The notes below the pieces were generated by a model. It was not told where the DNA came from and searched no databases. It saw nothing but the letters and a program-made list of their open reading frames with translations. DNA of 64,000 bases, taken from assembly GCA_963585895.1 (NCBI GenBank), contig OY757904.1:82294314-82358313 (forward strand). The letters run 5' to 3'. Every line of letters begins with the position of its first letter. Positions within the stretch are counted from its first letter, which is position 1. A program made the translations under genes and the position numbers. The DNA is from Sepioteuthis lessoniana (lineage: Eukaryota; Mollusca; Cephalopoda; Myopsida; Loliginidae). Positions 22,063 through 33,189 of the stretch are shown here, one piece after another.

Positions 22063-22620
22063 TGGGGCTGTAGAATACACCGACTGCTTCTCGGCAGAGG
22101 AGTAAGAACCCCCCTCCAACGAGTGTCCTGGATATGACACTAAACAATCTGATGGTGAGGTGCCAGCAATGCTGGAGTTTTGGGGAACGCAGAGTACCCG
22201 TTTATTGCCATCGCTCCCAGGTCCACTCTGCCCGGAGTGGTAGCACCTGATAAGGGTCCTATCTATGGGTTAAACAGAACTAACAGCATACTTATGCTAA
22301 ACTGAATTGTTTGAGTAAACTGAATAGCTTGAAATAGAAATGTTTTTAACAATTAAACCTTACATTTAAACTGCGTGCTTATGCTTAACTGAATTATTTG
22401 AAATAGAACTGTTTTTCGACATTAAAACTGTATTCCCACTTAACTGAATTGTTACATATAACTGCTTGAATAGTTTGTAATAGAAATGTTTTTGACAATT
22501 AAACTGTGTACTTATGCTAAACTGAATAGTTTTAAATAGAACAGATTGTTTACATAAAAATGGATTTGGCGTTAAATAACCTACAAATGTTGATATGCCA
22601 TAAAATTCAAACCAACCAAC
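22063..22620 (+). mobile_element. HT-family retroposon, complete short member
   Basis: The head starts GGGGCTGTAGAATACACCGA, then AACCCCCCTCCAACGAGTG, CCAGGTCCACTCTGCCCGGA and TATCTATGGGTTAAACAGAA. The AT-rich middle is built of GCTAAACTGAATTGTTTGA, AAATAGAAATGTTTTT and ACAATTAAACTGTGTAC repeats. The tail is GGCGTTAAATAACCTACAAA followed by a (CAAC)n-like end. At about 560 bp this is the best full copy of the short form in the window. Confidence 0.8.
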
Positions 22621-22624
22621 TCAC

Positions 22625-22955
22625 CGCTAGATGCAGTTTAGTGTTACATTCAGAGAATTAAGACACTTCTTTTAGGGGTGTCTTACCCCTATGCAGAGGA
22701 TGCAGAAAGCTAGAAAATCAAAAGTCATGCAACGTCGTTAGTTTCATAATTCAAATGATGATAGTCTTGAGAATACTCATACAGGGAAAACAACTATCAA
22801 TAAATTTAGTAAAAATATAAGATAATTGTTATCATTACCATGCAGATTGTAAAAAAAAGAAATGATGCGAATTAAGCAAACGATATTTGAATACATCGCA
22901 AGATAATTAGAATTAATCAGTTAAGCCTTACCCAAACACAGTATTGATATGTATC
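22625..22955. other. AT-rich stretch between two HT copies
   Basis: A GGGGTGTCTTACCCCTATGC motif at 22675-22695 resembles part of the HT head. Otherwise nothing is recognised. Confidence 0.4.
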
Positions 22956-22959
22956 ACAA

Positions 22960-23310
22960 ACAATTCAATTAAACATCAGTCATTTGTTTACACACAGTTA
23001 AATGATCAAACAGTTCCAATTCTAACAATTCAGTTTAGCATAAAACATTTATTTGTACACAGTTTGTCTCTAACAGTTCTATTTGACCCATAAATAAGAC
23101 CCTATTAGGGGCTACCACTCTAAATCAGAGTGGACCTGGAAGCAATGGCAATAAAATAGTACTCCACATTCCCCAAAATATCAGGATTGAAGCCTCGCTA
23201 TAAGATGGTTAAGTGACATGTTCAGGACACTCGTTGTTGGGGGTCTTACCCCTTTTCAGAAATGGTGTATTGTACAGCCCCAGACGACTGGGCTCGGCTT
23301 TCCTGCTGTA
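22960..23310 (-). mobile_element. HT-family retroposon, middle and head
   Basis: On the plus strand it reads CATTTGTTTACACACAGTTA, TTCAGTTTAGCATAAAAC, TATTTGACCCATAAATAAGA, GGCTACCACTCTAAATCAGA, CAGGACACTCGTTGTTGGGG and TACAGCCCCAGACGACTGGG, the head-to-5'-end sequence in reverse. The 3' tail is not present. Confidence 0.75.
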
Positions 23311-23523
23311 TAAACCAGCAATAACGAGCCATCATATTCGGGTTGAACTATCCTTGGCGTTTAGTTTCGATCGCCGAAATATCTTGATGGAATCTTTTTT
23401 CATCATTTTACTCGCCCAAATTCTATGGAAAAATTGAAGTAAATTATTTTTTATTTATGGACATTTTACAGTTCATTTGCTGGTTGAGTTGCTATGAATT
23501 AATTCAACATAATTTTCTGCTCT

Positions 23524-24121
23524 TGTTATATAGTCACATATGTAGATTCACATCTACATACATGCACATATATATGTAGAATAATTCACAGCGATACAAC
23601 GATAAAGACGCATGAAGGAAAACGCAGGAATGAAGGACGCATGATAAAGACGCAGGAAGGAAGACGCAGGAAGACTTCTTTACAAAAATATTTACCTCTC
23701 ACTTTATTGCAAGGGTTCGAAAGGGTTGTTCAAGGTTTGCATGTGAGAGGGTGCTGGGGACCGAACATAAACTTCATATTTTGACCCCACTGTTATGACC
23801 GTCACGTTGTGTCTTTCTTGTTCTCCTGATGTTGGGGTCAATTATATAACAATTCAACGCCCACACGATCGCCCACTGGATCTTTGAAATCGAATGTTTA
23901 ATCGTCATCAAGCGGAAATAACTGTCATGCAGTTCAGAGGTTACTCTCTTCCGGTGCATCACTGTAGTGGCACAATGGGACCTTCACCTTGTCCCATATC
24001 ATAAGCCTTAATCCGCCCACGCGATCTCTTTCGATTACTGGCCATTGGAATGTGTCACTTCCTTCCGGTGTATCACCTTGGAATAGCATTTTTGAGCCGG
24101 GGCGAGGGTCAAAATATAACA
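23524..24121 (-). repeat. Long terminal repeat (3' LTR) of a large non-coding LTR element
   Basis: Shares about 500 bp with 27089-27840 in direct orientation. It is bounded by TGTTATATAG at the left and GTCAAAATATAACA at the right, so it carries TG...CA termini. Compared with the other LTR it lacks a roughly 190-bp block (27359-27550). Confidence 0.65.
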
Positions 24122-27088
24122 TTCATCCGTTAATTATTTTTCAAAATTCCACATGTGGAATTTTCTTCACGTTCGTCTCCATCACCCTCACATATATTTT
24201 ACGGAATGATTTACAAGGACAATGATGGCTGAAAACACAAAAAGAATCACTTGAACTACAGCAACAAAATCTTACTTAGAAGGCGACCTTCTCTCTATGT
24301 AACACTTGCCCGGCTAATTATTATCTAAATTTCTCTTACTATCTTTGCGTGGTTGGCCATCTTGACATGTGTGCATCAAGGTACCATACGGATGCATTTT
24401 TTATCTTCTCAACACAACGGGCCCTCCATAATTCCTTGAAGAAATTTCAAAACCCTAAAAGGCCATACTCTGGTCCATATCCTGGTCACAAACTTAGTGA
24501 CCCTGGTCATTCCAGCAATACATTTCGCCTGGATTCCTCATGACCACACTCCAGTTCTTTGCTCAACAGGTTCCTACCTGGAGTAACCGGAGAATTTCAT
24601 AAACTAAAACACAATATCTTCAAGGCTCAAAGCATTCCACAAAAATCCACAAAAATCATGGCCCAAAACAAAGTATCTCAATACATCCGAATGTATCACA
24701 ATCTGGCATGCATGCTGTAAACCACCTAAAATAGTCCACGCAAAATACTAATTAGCAATGTGTTACCCATATTTTTCCATTAAGTTTCTGTTTCCATACC
24801 CATTGGTTTGCAAGCACTTGAGGAAACAAGCTTTACCTGATCAAACCCGCGCCGGGTTTCTTTTCAATTTAATCAGGAACCCTCTTGGCTACCAATATAT
24901 AGGTACCTCGTCTTTCCCAGATCCATTTCACTTTACCAAATCACACACGAATCCAAAACACCATCGTGACTGAAAGACTCAGACATCATCCACAAAATTT
25001 TGGAGTAGGCCACGGCTTTTTTCTTTTATTCCATTCTCGGAACTCCAAACTAAAAAATAGAACAGCTTCATGGGCCGGCGAATTCTTCGATAGAATTGCT
25101 TTCTTTGCCGTCTACCCATCAACAATCTGAAACCAATTGGATGAATGTCTGTCCTTTTCTCGCGTCAGCCACCGATTCCTCAAAACAGAAACGCCAAAAA
25201 AATTATTTCCTATTCCACGAAAACCCCAAATTCTAAAAAAAAAATTTAGAATCAATATAATTACAAATATTAGTAAACCTAGTATAAAATCCTCTGTTAA
25301 TGGTTTTCGTCAAATTTCATAATATGAACAGGAAAAAAAAATTCTAATGTCGCCTTAAACTCAAACTCAAAAAATTTTTCACTTTACAACAAGTCAAAAC
25401 AATGTTACAATCACAGTTCAAAAATGTTCAGTTTTCTTTTCTTCTTTTTTTCAATCTATGTACTGATGTACTGTCTATTTTACAAAAAATGTCTGTTCTT
25501 TCTTTCTTTTTTTCTTTTTTTTTTATATGCTGTGTTCAACAATGTTCAAGTTTCTTCTCCTTCTTTTTTTCTTTCCGTCTTTTTTTCCATTGTCCTGTAC
25601 GTTTTTGTTTTTGTTTTCATTTCTTTTTCCTTCTTTTTTCTTTTTTTTTTTCATAATAAATTGCTCATTTAATGTCCCTTTTTTTTTTCAACCTTATATC
25701 TACCTCTCTGTCTTTACCTTAACACGATAACAATAGGTTCGCTGCCCAGTTTATTCAATTTCAGTCTATAGTATCATAAATTAAGCCTGGTTTATAATAC
25801 AACTTTCTCAATAGCTTACGAGCATTCTACTTCTTCTTTTTTTTTTTTTTTGCACAAAATATCCCGGGGTTTTTTTTTCTAAACAACCCAAACTTTTATA
25901 AATTCTGCCAACATTTCCCAATTCAAAATATTTCCGAATCTGCGAATCTTCGCCACACTTGGTTCCGTCAAAATCCTGCGCATCTCTTAATTACATCCAA
26001 AACCCTGTTTCAAAATATCTTCCCCAATAACAATCTCAAAGCTTCACTCCAGGGGGAACTCACAAAATACCTGTCTGCCTCGTCAGACACAAAAAACATC
26101 TGTCTCTTTGTTACTCTGCCTCCACGGCAAGACCATTTTCAAGACAATACCTATGTCTTCAATAATTGATATCAACAATTTCCACAGCAAAACAACCGGC
26201 CTGATTCTACCAGCGCCGATAATATCGATTCTCCCAACTTCATAAATATCGAAAAAGTATATGCGCATTCTTCAGACAAACACCAATGTGCGAAATTCAT
26301 GAACAATCCCATTAATGCTCCCAAGATTCCATCTCTCGGATTAAAATTCTCATTTCCAATCCACAAGTTCCAAACATAAAAACCTGACCAAAAGGTCTTA
26401 ACTACAGATATGCAGGATTCCAAATCTTGGACTGAAATTCTAATTTTCAATCACCACCTGTCTGGACCAATGAAAAGTTACTACGAATTTTTACTTACAA
26501 AGACCTATTTACGGTAAAAAAAAAACCATTGATAAAATTTATTGTTTACGATAAGCTGTCTATCAAAAAACGGACAGCAACTGTCCCCTAGTCATCTTTA
26601 TTTTCTTTTCTTTTTCCTCCCTCACTTCGATACAATATTACACATAGCAGTAATTTCAATTTTTATCTAGGGATCACACTTTTTTTTTTAATTATTTCCA
26701 ATTTTATGCTTCTAGAAAGGCCCTTGTCATTAAAACAAATCTTTCACTATTATACCCAATTTAAATAACAGAGAGAGATAGAAGTTACATGAATGAGCAA
26801 TCTACTTACAAATTTTTTTCTTCTCTTTATTCTTTTCTTCTTATCTTCCAGCACGTTGCATTGTTTTCTTGTTTTCTTCTTTTCTTTCTGTTCTTTCCGC
26901 GCCGGTCCGTTCCTCTTATAGTTGCTTGTTTGTTCTTGTTTTTTCGTATTACTTCTTTCAATTCCAGCATTTTTCTTTGTCCCTTTCGTTGATGTCGTGT
27001 TGTGATGCTTAAAAACTGTCGTTTACGGTAACCAGGTTCGTTTTGAATCCTTGAAGAACTCTGCTGGCACATGCACCAAATTAATATA
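24122..27088 (-). other. Internal region of the LTR element, non-coding
   Basis: It has long T-rich runs (25430-25735, 26800-26960) and many short frames without domains. The minus-strand frame 26827-27072 next to the putative primer-binding site is lysine/arginine-rich low complexity, not a recognisable gag. Confidence 0.5.
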
Positions 27089-27840
27089 TGTTGTATACAT
27101 ATACATCTTCATTCAGCATCACAACGACACAACATCAAAGACAGACGCATGAATAAACGACGCACGCAGTAACAATTAAGATGCAGGAAGGAAGACGCAT
27201 GAAGACTTCTTTAACAATATATTTACCTCTCACTTTTATTGCAAGGGTTCGAAAGGGTTGTTCAAGGTTTGCATGTGAGAGGGTGCTGGAGACCGAACAT
27301 AAACTTCATATTTTGACCCCACTGTTATGACCGTCACGTTGTGTCTTTCTTGTTCTCTTAGACGCTCAACCAGAGGTCTTGGGGTCCACTGCTGGATGCT
27401 GGCTTTCTTTATGGCATCTTATCAGCATCTTCTCTGGACCCCTAACTCCATCAGGGGTTTCCGAGGACCCCCTCGGTCGGGTGTGGCTTTCCCTACCACA
27501 TCTGGTCTCTAGCTGTCTGGAATTCTACTGGCAACTGCTTTGGCACCCAACTCAACTCAATTATATAATAATTCAACGCCCACACGATCGCCCACTGGAT
27601 CTTTGAAATCGAATGTTTAATCGTCATCAAGCGGAAATAACTGTCATGCAGTTCAGAGGTTACTCTCTTCCGATGCATCACTGTAGTGGCACAATGGGAC
27701 CTTCACCTTGTCCCATATCATAAGCCTTAATCCGCTCACGCGATCTCTTTCGATTACTGGCCATTGGAATGTGTCACTTCCTTCCGGTGTATTACCTTAG
27801 AATAGCATTTTTGGGCCGGGGCGAGGGTCAAAATATAACA
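27089..27840 (-). repeat. Long terminal repeat (5' LTR) of the non-coding LTR element
   Basis: Matches 23524-24121 over CAAGGGTTCGAAAGGGTTGT, GTTATGACCGTCACGTTGTG, GATCGCCCACTGGATCTTTG and GGGGCGAGGGTCAAAATATA. It holds an extra GC-rich segment at 27359-27550 that is absent from the other LTR. Confidence 0.65.
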
Positions 27841-28064
27841 CTGTTTCCAAAAGAAATTCTGTTCAAACAATACAAATGATTCCGATTCTGCAGAGCTCAA
27901 ATGTATTGAGCTGAGTTATGAACTTACTATCACACGTCAATTCATGGATCTAAAGCTTAATGAATGTTCTTGCTTTGAGTTTAGCATCTGTTTTCTCTGT
28001 GCGAAACTTCTCTTTAAGATACTGGAATACGTTGCCTTCTTGAAGTTTTTTATGGACGCATACG
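27841..28064. other. Spacer between LTR element and R4-like LINE
   Basis: Nothing recognised. It ends in an AATAAT run (28066-28083), which fits the TAA-rich targets known for R4/Dong-type LINEs. Confidence 0.45.
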
Positions 28065-28089
28065 AATAATAATAACAATAATGATACTA

Positions 28090-29210
28090 GCAAAAAAAAG
28101 GAAGACTAAAAAGATACCGAGACAAGACCAAACAAAACAAAAAACGAAAAAAAATCTACCAACAATTGGGGGAGAATGGGCGAAGCCATATCAGCAACTG
28201 GATGCAAAAGAGACAAGAAGATTTTGGAGCAAAATATGGGAACGGAAAGATCATATCAAAAAAGTCGAATGGATATAAACAACATGGAAACAGTTGCAAA
28301 CGCTTGAAGAAGGCCCAGAGGTGAACATACACCCCAACGGGCTCAAGGCAATACTTAAAAAGATAGCCAACTGGAAAAACCCCTGGCCTTGATGATATAC
28401 ACGGATTTTAGTTATAAAAATTCACCGCCATACACGACAGACTTGCTACTGAAATGAATAAGTACATACAGAAAACTGAGATACCAGAATGGATGTCTAA
28501 AGAGGAGACCACTCTAATCCAAAAATACCCCCTCAAAGGAACTGCCTCAACCAGCTATAGACCCATACCGTGCCTACTAATGATGTGGAAAATACTAATG
28601 GCATAAATTAGGTAGAGCTACAACTCGTTGATAAGCCGCAGAATCTGCCCGACGAACAGAAAGGAAGCTGCAAAAGAACCAGAAGCACAGAGGAACTACT
28701 ATATATAGATCAGCATACCACAAAAAAGCTTACGATATGGTCCCCTAAAGCTGGATACTACAGTCTCAAAATGTATAAAATACCCGACCAAGTCGTATAG
28801 TTTATCGAGCAGACCATGCAAACCTGTAGTGGGAAACTGACAGCAGGAGGAAAAACCTAAGCAGAAGTAGAGATCCAAAGAGGCATATTCCAGGGAGCTG
28901 CACTATCATTTGTGATAGCCATGATGCCATTCAACTACACGCTTAGGAAGAGCCCAGCCGGTTACCAACTCAGGAAATCGCAGGAAAAAATCAACCACTT
29001 GATGTACGTGGACGACATGAAACTTTTTCCCCAAAACGAAAAAGAATTCGAAACCCTAATACAGACTTTGAGAATATACAGTCAAGATATAGAAATGGAA
29101 TTTGGCATAGAAAAATGCGCTCTGCTAGTAATGAAAAGTCGCAAATGACACATGGCGGAAGGCGTCGAACTACCAAATCAAATAGTCATCAGAACGCTCG
29201 GAGAAAAAGA
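28090..29210 (+). pseudogene. R4-like LINE reverse transcriptase, degenerate
   Basis: RT copying element RNA at a nicked target. Readable blocks in order: GEWAKPYQQLDAKETRRFWS, NGLKAILKKIANWKNP (RT motif 0/1), MNKYIQKTEIPEWMS, TSYRPIPCLLMMWKILMA (motif 2), IQRGIFQGAALSF (motif B, about 28872-28910), then HLMYVDDMKLF with the catalytic YVDD at 29005-29016, and GIEKCALLVMKSRK (motif D). Stops and frameshifts are frequent: TAA at 28276, tandem stops after KNP near 28390, and shifts around 28600-28870. The region after YVDD (29220-29620) still reads RRNLVKGINTW-like and ALTPRDDIDRLYVSRKERGR. It is clearly non-functional. Confidence 0.85.
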
Positions 29211-29830
29211 AACCTAAAAATACTCGAGGATATAGGAAGCTGACATCATCAAACAAGCGGAAATTAAATAAAAAAATTAAAAAAGAGTATCTCAGAGGAG
29301 CCAGAAAATTACTCGAGACAAAACTCTATAGAAGGAACCTTGTCAAAGGAATAAATACCTGGTATATCCTCCTCGTAAGATACTCGGGACCGTTCTTGAA
29401 ATGGACCAGAGAAGAACTTAAGCAAATAAACCAGAGATCAAGAAAACTAATGACCATGCATAAGGCCTTGACCCCCAGAGATGACATCGACAGATTATAT
29501 GTGTCAAGAAAAGAGCGAGGAAGAAGACGAGCCAACATCGAAGACGGCGTTGACGCATCGATACAACGACTCGAAGACTACATAGAAAAGCGTGGAGGAG
29601 GACTGATTGCAGCCACCTGAAATAATATTAATGACAGGAGAACAAGAAGAACGACAATAACCAGTAAACAAAAGTGGGAATAAAAACAACTCTATGGACA
29701 CTTTAAGCGACTAATAAGCGACATCTAACAGCAGATGTAGGTTATGTGGTGATAGAGACGAAACGATTAATCAGTTATAAGCGAATGCAGCAAATTAGCA
29801 CAGAAAGAGTATAAGACTAGGCACGACTGG

Positions 29831-30259
29831 GTGGACAATGTGATCCACTGGGATTTAGGCAAGAAATTTAAATTTGACTATACGAACAAATGGTATATGA
29901 ACAAACCAAAATCTGTCCTTGAGTATGAGACGCACAAACTCCTCTGGGATTTTGACATACAAACGGATCACCTAACCTCGGCCAGACAACCAGACTTTAT
30001 AATAATCAACAAAAAAGAGAGAACTTGCAGGATTGTGGACTTTGCTGTTCCGGTGGAGCTCAGAATGAAATTGAAAGAATGCGAAAAAAGGGATAAGTAT
30101 CTCGACCTTGCTAGGGAATTGAAAAAAACTGTGGAACATGAAAGTGACGATTATACAAATTGTAATTTGTGCTCTTGGTTCAGTCACCAAAGGGTTCGGA
30201 CAAGGACGGGAGGACTTGGAACTAACGAGTGGAGACTGTCCAAACTACAGCATTGTTGA
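29831..30259 (+). pseudogene. R4-like LINE C-terminal restriction-like endonuclease
   Basis: The domain nicks target DNA for priming. The frame reads VIHWDLGKKFKFDYTNKWYM, then QPDFIIINKKERTCRIVDFA, which carries the PD...(D/E)xK-type catalytic pattern (PD near 29990, VDF near 30040), then ECEKRDKYLDLARELKK. A zinc-knuckle (CRLCGDRDE) precedes it at about 29730-29765 in another frame. A frameshift near 30160 moves the conserved ALGSVTKGFGQG tail into the neighbouring frame, so the last 30 residues of this open frame are not native. It is the longest intact piece of the domain in the window. Confidence 0.82.
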
Positions 30260-30420
30260 GATCGGCCAGACTGAGAAGAGTCCTGAAGACTTATAGAGAC
30301 TTGCAGTCACTCAAACTCCTGTAGAAAAGCTGATGTGAAAAACTCCTAAGGAGTAAAATAATAATTGTCAGAGGGTTGAAAAAACTGTGGGACGAGATAC
30401 AAATTGGAGTTGGCAAAAGT

Positions 30421-30625
30421 GTTGGAGTGCGGCCTCGAAGTAAGCGAGTTTTAAATCCAGTCGCACGATAACATTCACTTTTAGACTGATACCCTTGGGA
30501 AAGATATGAAACCCCTTATGTCTCCCACCAACAACTCTGGGTTAATTAGTATTACTGCTATTTTCTAACAGGATGGATTTTGCATTTAATAACCCACGAA
30601 GTTTTATATACCATTGAGTAAAGAA
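30421..30625 (+). mobile_element. SINE-A copy, 5'-truncated
   Basis: It begins inside the tRNA-like head (GCGGCCTCGAAGTAAGCGAG), then CGATAACATTCACTTTTAGAC, ACCCTTGGGAAAG, TAATTAGTATTACTGCTATT and the tail TTGCATTTAATAACCCACGA. Confidence 0.75.
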
Positions 30626-30999
30626 ACCAAACCATTTTTAATTTTACCCCACAAAACACTGGACGAACATTCTACGGATTTTACCACCGAGCAGTTCTAC
30701 AGACAGATAAAATAATACAGGAACAAATGTATAAACTAATTTACCTAATGTTATACTCTCTATTACATCCATGAAATAATTACAAATACACAATACATTT
30801 CAATCAGATTTGCTGCAAGATCTTTAGTAAAGGTACGAATCCAACTTTCCCTTTGCGCACAGCTTTTGTCGCTCATTGGGACCAAAGTCTCTTCACTGCC
30901 ATGACATGATATTCAAGAAATGAAAGTTTGACCGTGTCTGTCGAATTTTTTTTAGATGAGGGATTATGATTGCGTAAAGTACACTCGGGGCACACTTAG

Positions 31000-31265
31000 C
31001 ATAACAGTTATCTTAATAGGAAATAGAATTGGCGACCAGAGTCCAAATCCTAGACAAATCTGTTTGCATTTCACTTAGTGCAAACGCACTGGAGAAAGGT
31101 AAGAATATATCTCTTCTCCCAGCTATTGTAAATCATGCAGATAGGTTCTTTAACCTTGTTTAGGCCTCTAGTCTAGGAAAATAAAAGCTTCGAGTTCAAA
31201 CCAGCTGTACTTTGCTTAAAAATTGACCTTGTGCCATATTCCGCTCGTGGCAGAAGTGTTGGATA
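31000..31265 (+). mobile_element. SINE-C copy, dimeric
   Basis: First half: CACTTAGCATAACAGTTATC, GAGTCCAAATCCTAGACAAA, CACTGGAGAAAGGTAAGAAT. Second half: TCGAGTTCAAACCAGCTGTA, AAAATTGACCTTGTGCCATA, TCCGCTCGTGGCAGAA. The order matches 17440 and 56880. Confidence 0.65.
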
Positions 31266-31285
31266 ATATATACACGTCTCGGACT

Positions 31286-31444
31286 ATGATTCTCATGTTG
31301 GTCATAATATTTCATATCGTTTCTGCTGCTCAAGCAAAAAGATTTTCCGGCAGAAAAAATGACTTTAGGTTTCTGGCTTATAAAAACGGTTTCTTGGTTG
31401 TCCCACGAAACAATTGGCAAGAACATAGAGGTGATAGTAAATAG
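31286..31444 (+). CDS. Candidate small secreted peptide (first exon or complete), unrecognised
   Basis: The frame of 52 codons starts at ATG 31286 and ends at TAG 31442. The first 17 residues, MILMLVIIFHIVSAAQA, form a textbook-looking signal peptide: hydrophobic core, then small residues and AQA at the expected cleavage site. The remaining 35 residues are basic, with a KR right after the predicted cut and a GRK at about 22-24, motifs seen in processed peptides. GAG|GTGATAGT near 31429 could serve as a splice donor, so this might be a first exon. I recognise no family. The frame lies just 3' of a SINE-C copy, has no visible partner exon and could be chance. An ORF-track-style longer start at 31223 would place the signal sequence internally and is less likely. 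Confidence 0.25.
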   Translation: MILMLVIIFHIVSAAQAKRFSGRKNDFRFLAYKNGFLVVPRNNWQEHRGDSK

Positions 31445-32760
31445 CTTTTAAGTGGAGTCTTCCTTGAAGTCGCAAGTTCAGTCTCTGAGCGTTGGTTTAG
31501 CGGAAAGGAACGCAATATTGCAGACGTAAAATGGTAAATTAACAGATACAAGATATTCCAAGACATAGACAGTGGAATAAAAATAGCCTAATCACCCGAA
31601 GATTAAAAAAGGAGTGCGTTCGAAATTCCCAGGTGGTTACTGTTAGATATATAACAACCAAGATGAGGATATTTTAAGAGGTGAATGAGTGAATGAATGT
31701 ATGGTCATCCACCTCTTTCATTGATATCTCACCTTAAAAGCAACAAAAATGCTGCTATGACCATTGTCGACGTTGACTAGTTAGAGTCATCGAACAAGAA
31801 AATCACAAAGATGAATCAGTATATTTGGACACACACACACACACATACAGATATGCGGGGAGATATATCATTCAACTTCACATTCCAACAATCACTTACT
31901 ACATGTCACATCTGTCGTTTTTGTAGTCTTGCTTTTATAGGCAATTGATAAGGTTTACTCTATAAATGCAGCCCAATCTGTTCTTTTACTTCCTTCTCAC
32001 TGGATCTGTTTCTGGTTCAATATTGGATGGCACGTGCTAGAGAACGATTGACAGATAAACTCTTTACGATTATACTTAGGCTGGGCTCCCGCCCAGGTCA
32101 AAAAGTTGAAATTCCCTTATTCCACAGTAGTACTTCGAAATAACGTTGTCATTTTAGCCGTTCGGTTGGTGATACTAATGGTTGGGAGTCTTATACTTCT
32201 CCTGTAGACTGCAGTTTCTCCCTAACCGACATATGACCTCACCCCCTTATGAATGTCTTGATGACTGATGATGAAGTAGAAAACGCAGGTATCATCTATA
32301 CAGGATACAACTTACAACTACAATGAATCCCTCGTAATATCGAGATAAGATTTTTTAAGGTAGATTTTTTTCTCTACAAGATGAGCATGAATCGATGAAA
32401 TTGCTTGTAATAATTACAACCAGGAAGGTTTCGATTTGGTTGTTCAATGCTGTTTCTAAGAGGTCATACATCGAACTACTGACAAGGCTTATCATTACGT
32501 AACCCGGAATTCTGGCGGGAAACGATATATTCAGTGAAACTTCAAAGCCAATCAAATTGTCGACAACATAAATATCATTTATTGTTGTTATTTTCCTTTA
32601 GGACATACAGTGAGGAGGTTTTTGTTTTGTGTGTTGTTGTTTAGCTTGTTGTTTTTTTAACATATTGCTTTTTGCAAACAAATGATTATTATTTAACAAA
32701 AGATTTTATTCGAGCTGTACAATTGTGTATAAATTATTTTTAATTGATACTTAGTATCGT
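31445..32760. other. Non-coding stretch, nothing recognised
   Basis: A short (CA)n lies at 31831-31848. No supported gene, RNA or repeat family. Confidence 0.5.
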
Positions 32761-32765
32761 ATAGG

Positions 32766-33000
32766 CGGTTTCCTTGTGGTGTGAATGGTTAAAATGATAG
32801 ACTGCGGATTCGTAGTAAGCGAGTTCGAAATCCAGTCGCGCTATTACGTTCACTTTGGGACAAATAACCTTGGGAAAGGGATTAACCCCCTTATCTTCAT
32901 AGCAATGAGTTATATAGTACCACTACTGCTCCTCTAGAAGGATGGCTTTGGCATTAAATAACCTACAAAAGTTTATATGCCATTAAAAAAAGAAACCAAA
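32766..33000 (+). mobile_element. SINE-A copy, full length
   Basis: TTCCTTGTGGTGTGAATGGT starts the head, GCGAGTTCGAAATCCAGTCG is the B box, and CGCTATTACGTTCACTTTGG, ACCACTACTGCTCC, GGCTTTGGCATTAAATAACC and ATGCCATTAAAAAAAG follow. It is one of the two best SINE-A copies here. A tail-only fragment recurs at 33131-33185. Confidence 0.85.
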
Positions 33001-33130
33001 CTAAAACCTTAGTATTATATAACTATAGAAACAAACATTTACAAAAATAAAAAGGAGCTATTTTGAAAAATTCAGTGGAACATCGAAATGCTAGAAAATT
33101 CCAATTCCTATCAAGTATTTACAAATGAAT

Positions 33131-33185
33131 CAAGTTTCAGTATTAAATAACTCTTTGGGGGTTTATATGCCATTAGACAAATAAA
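33131..33185 (+). mobile_element. SINE-A/HT tail fragment
   Basis: TTTCAGTATTAAATAACTCT and GTTTATATGCCATTAGACAA match only the shared 3' tail. Confidence 0.55.
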
Positions 33186-33189
33186 TCAA

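Larger units (their letters stand above)
23524..27840 (-). mobile_element. LTR retroelement without recognisable coding (LARD-like)
   Basis: Two direct repeats of about 600 and 750 bp with TG...CA ends flank about 2.97 kb. On the minus strand the first LTR is followed within about 8 bp by TGGTGCATGTGCC, a plausible tRNA primer-binding site starting with the usual TGG. The internal region has no gag, protease, RT, RNase H or integrase motif in any frame that I can read; it is pyrimidine-rich on the plus strand (25430-25735). I see no clear target duplication (GCTCT left, CTGTT right) and no strong polypurine tract. A non-autonomous LTR element is the best reading; a tandem duplication of an unknown repeat is the alternative. 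Confidence 0.55.
28066..30400 (+). mobile_element. R4/Dong-like LINE, degenerate
   Basis: This non-LTR element has an RT followed by a restriction-like endonuclease (REL-endo), the layout of the R4 clade. It starts at an AATAAT run and ends near AAAATAATAATTG (30354-30366). Further copies of the same family are at 36515-37030, 43600-44340, 46500-46930 and 47600-50640, all on the minus strand. This is the most complete copy of the C-terminal half. Confidence 0.8.

Noticed and set aside
25402..25730. Three overlapping plus-strand frames rich in Phe/Leu, membrane-like
   Set aside because: They are translations of a T-rich run in three frames; hydrophobicity is an artefact of TTT/CTT codons.
26827..27072. 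Lys/Arg-rich frame next to the putative primer-binding site as a gag protein
   Set aside because: Low complexity (complement of T/C-rich DNA), with no zinc knuckle or other gag feature.
32270..32310. Third hammerhead (CTGATGA near GAAAAC)
   Set aside because: No stem II between the two motifs and no flanking stem I pairing.
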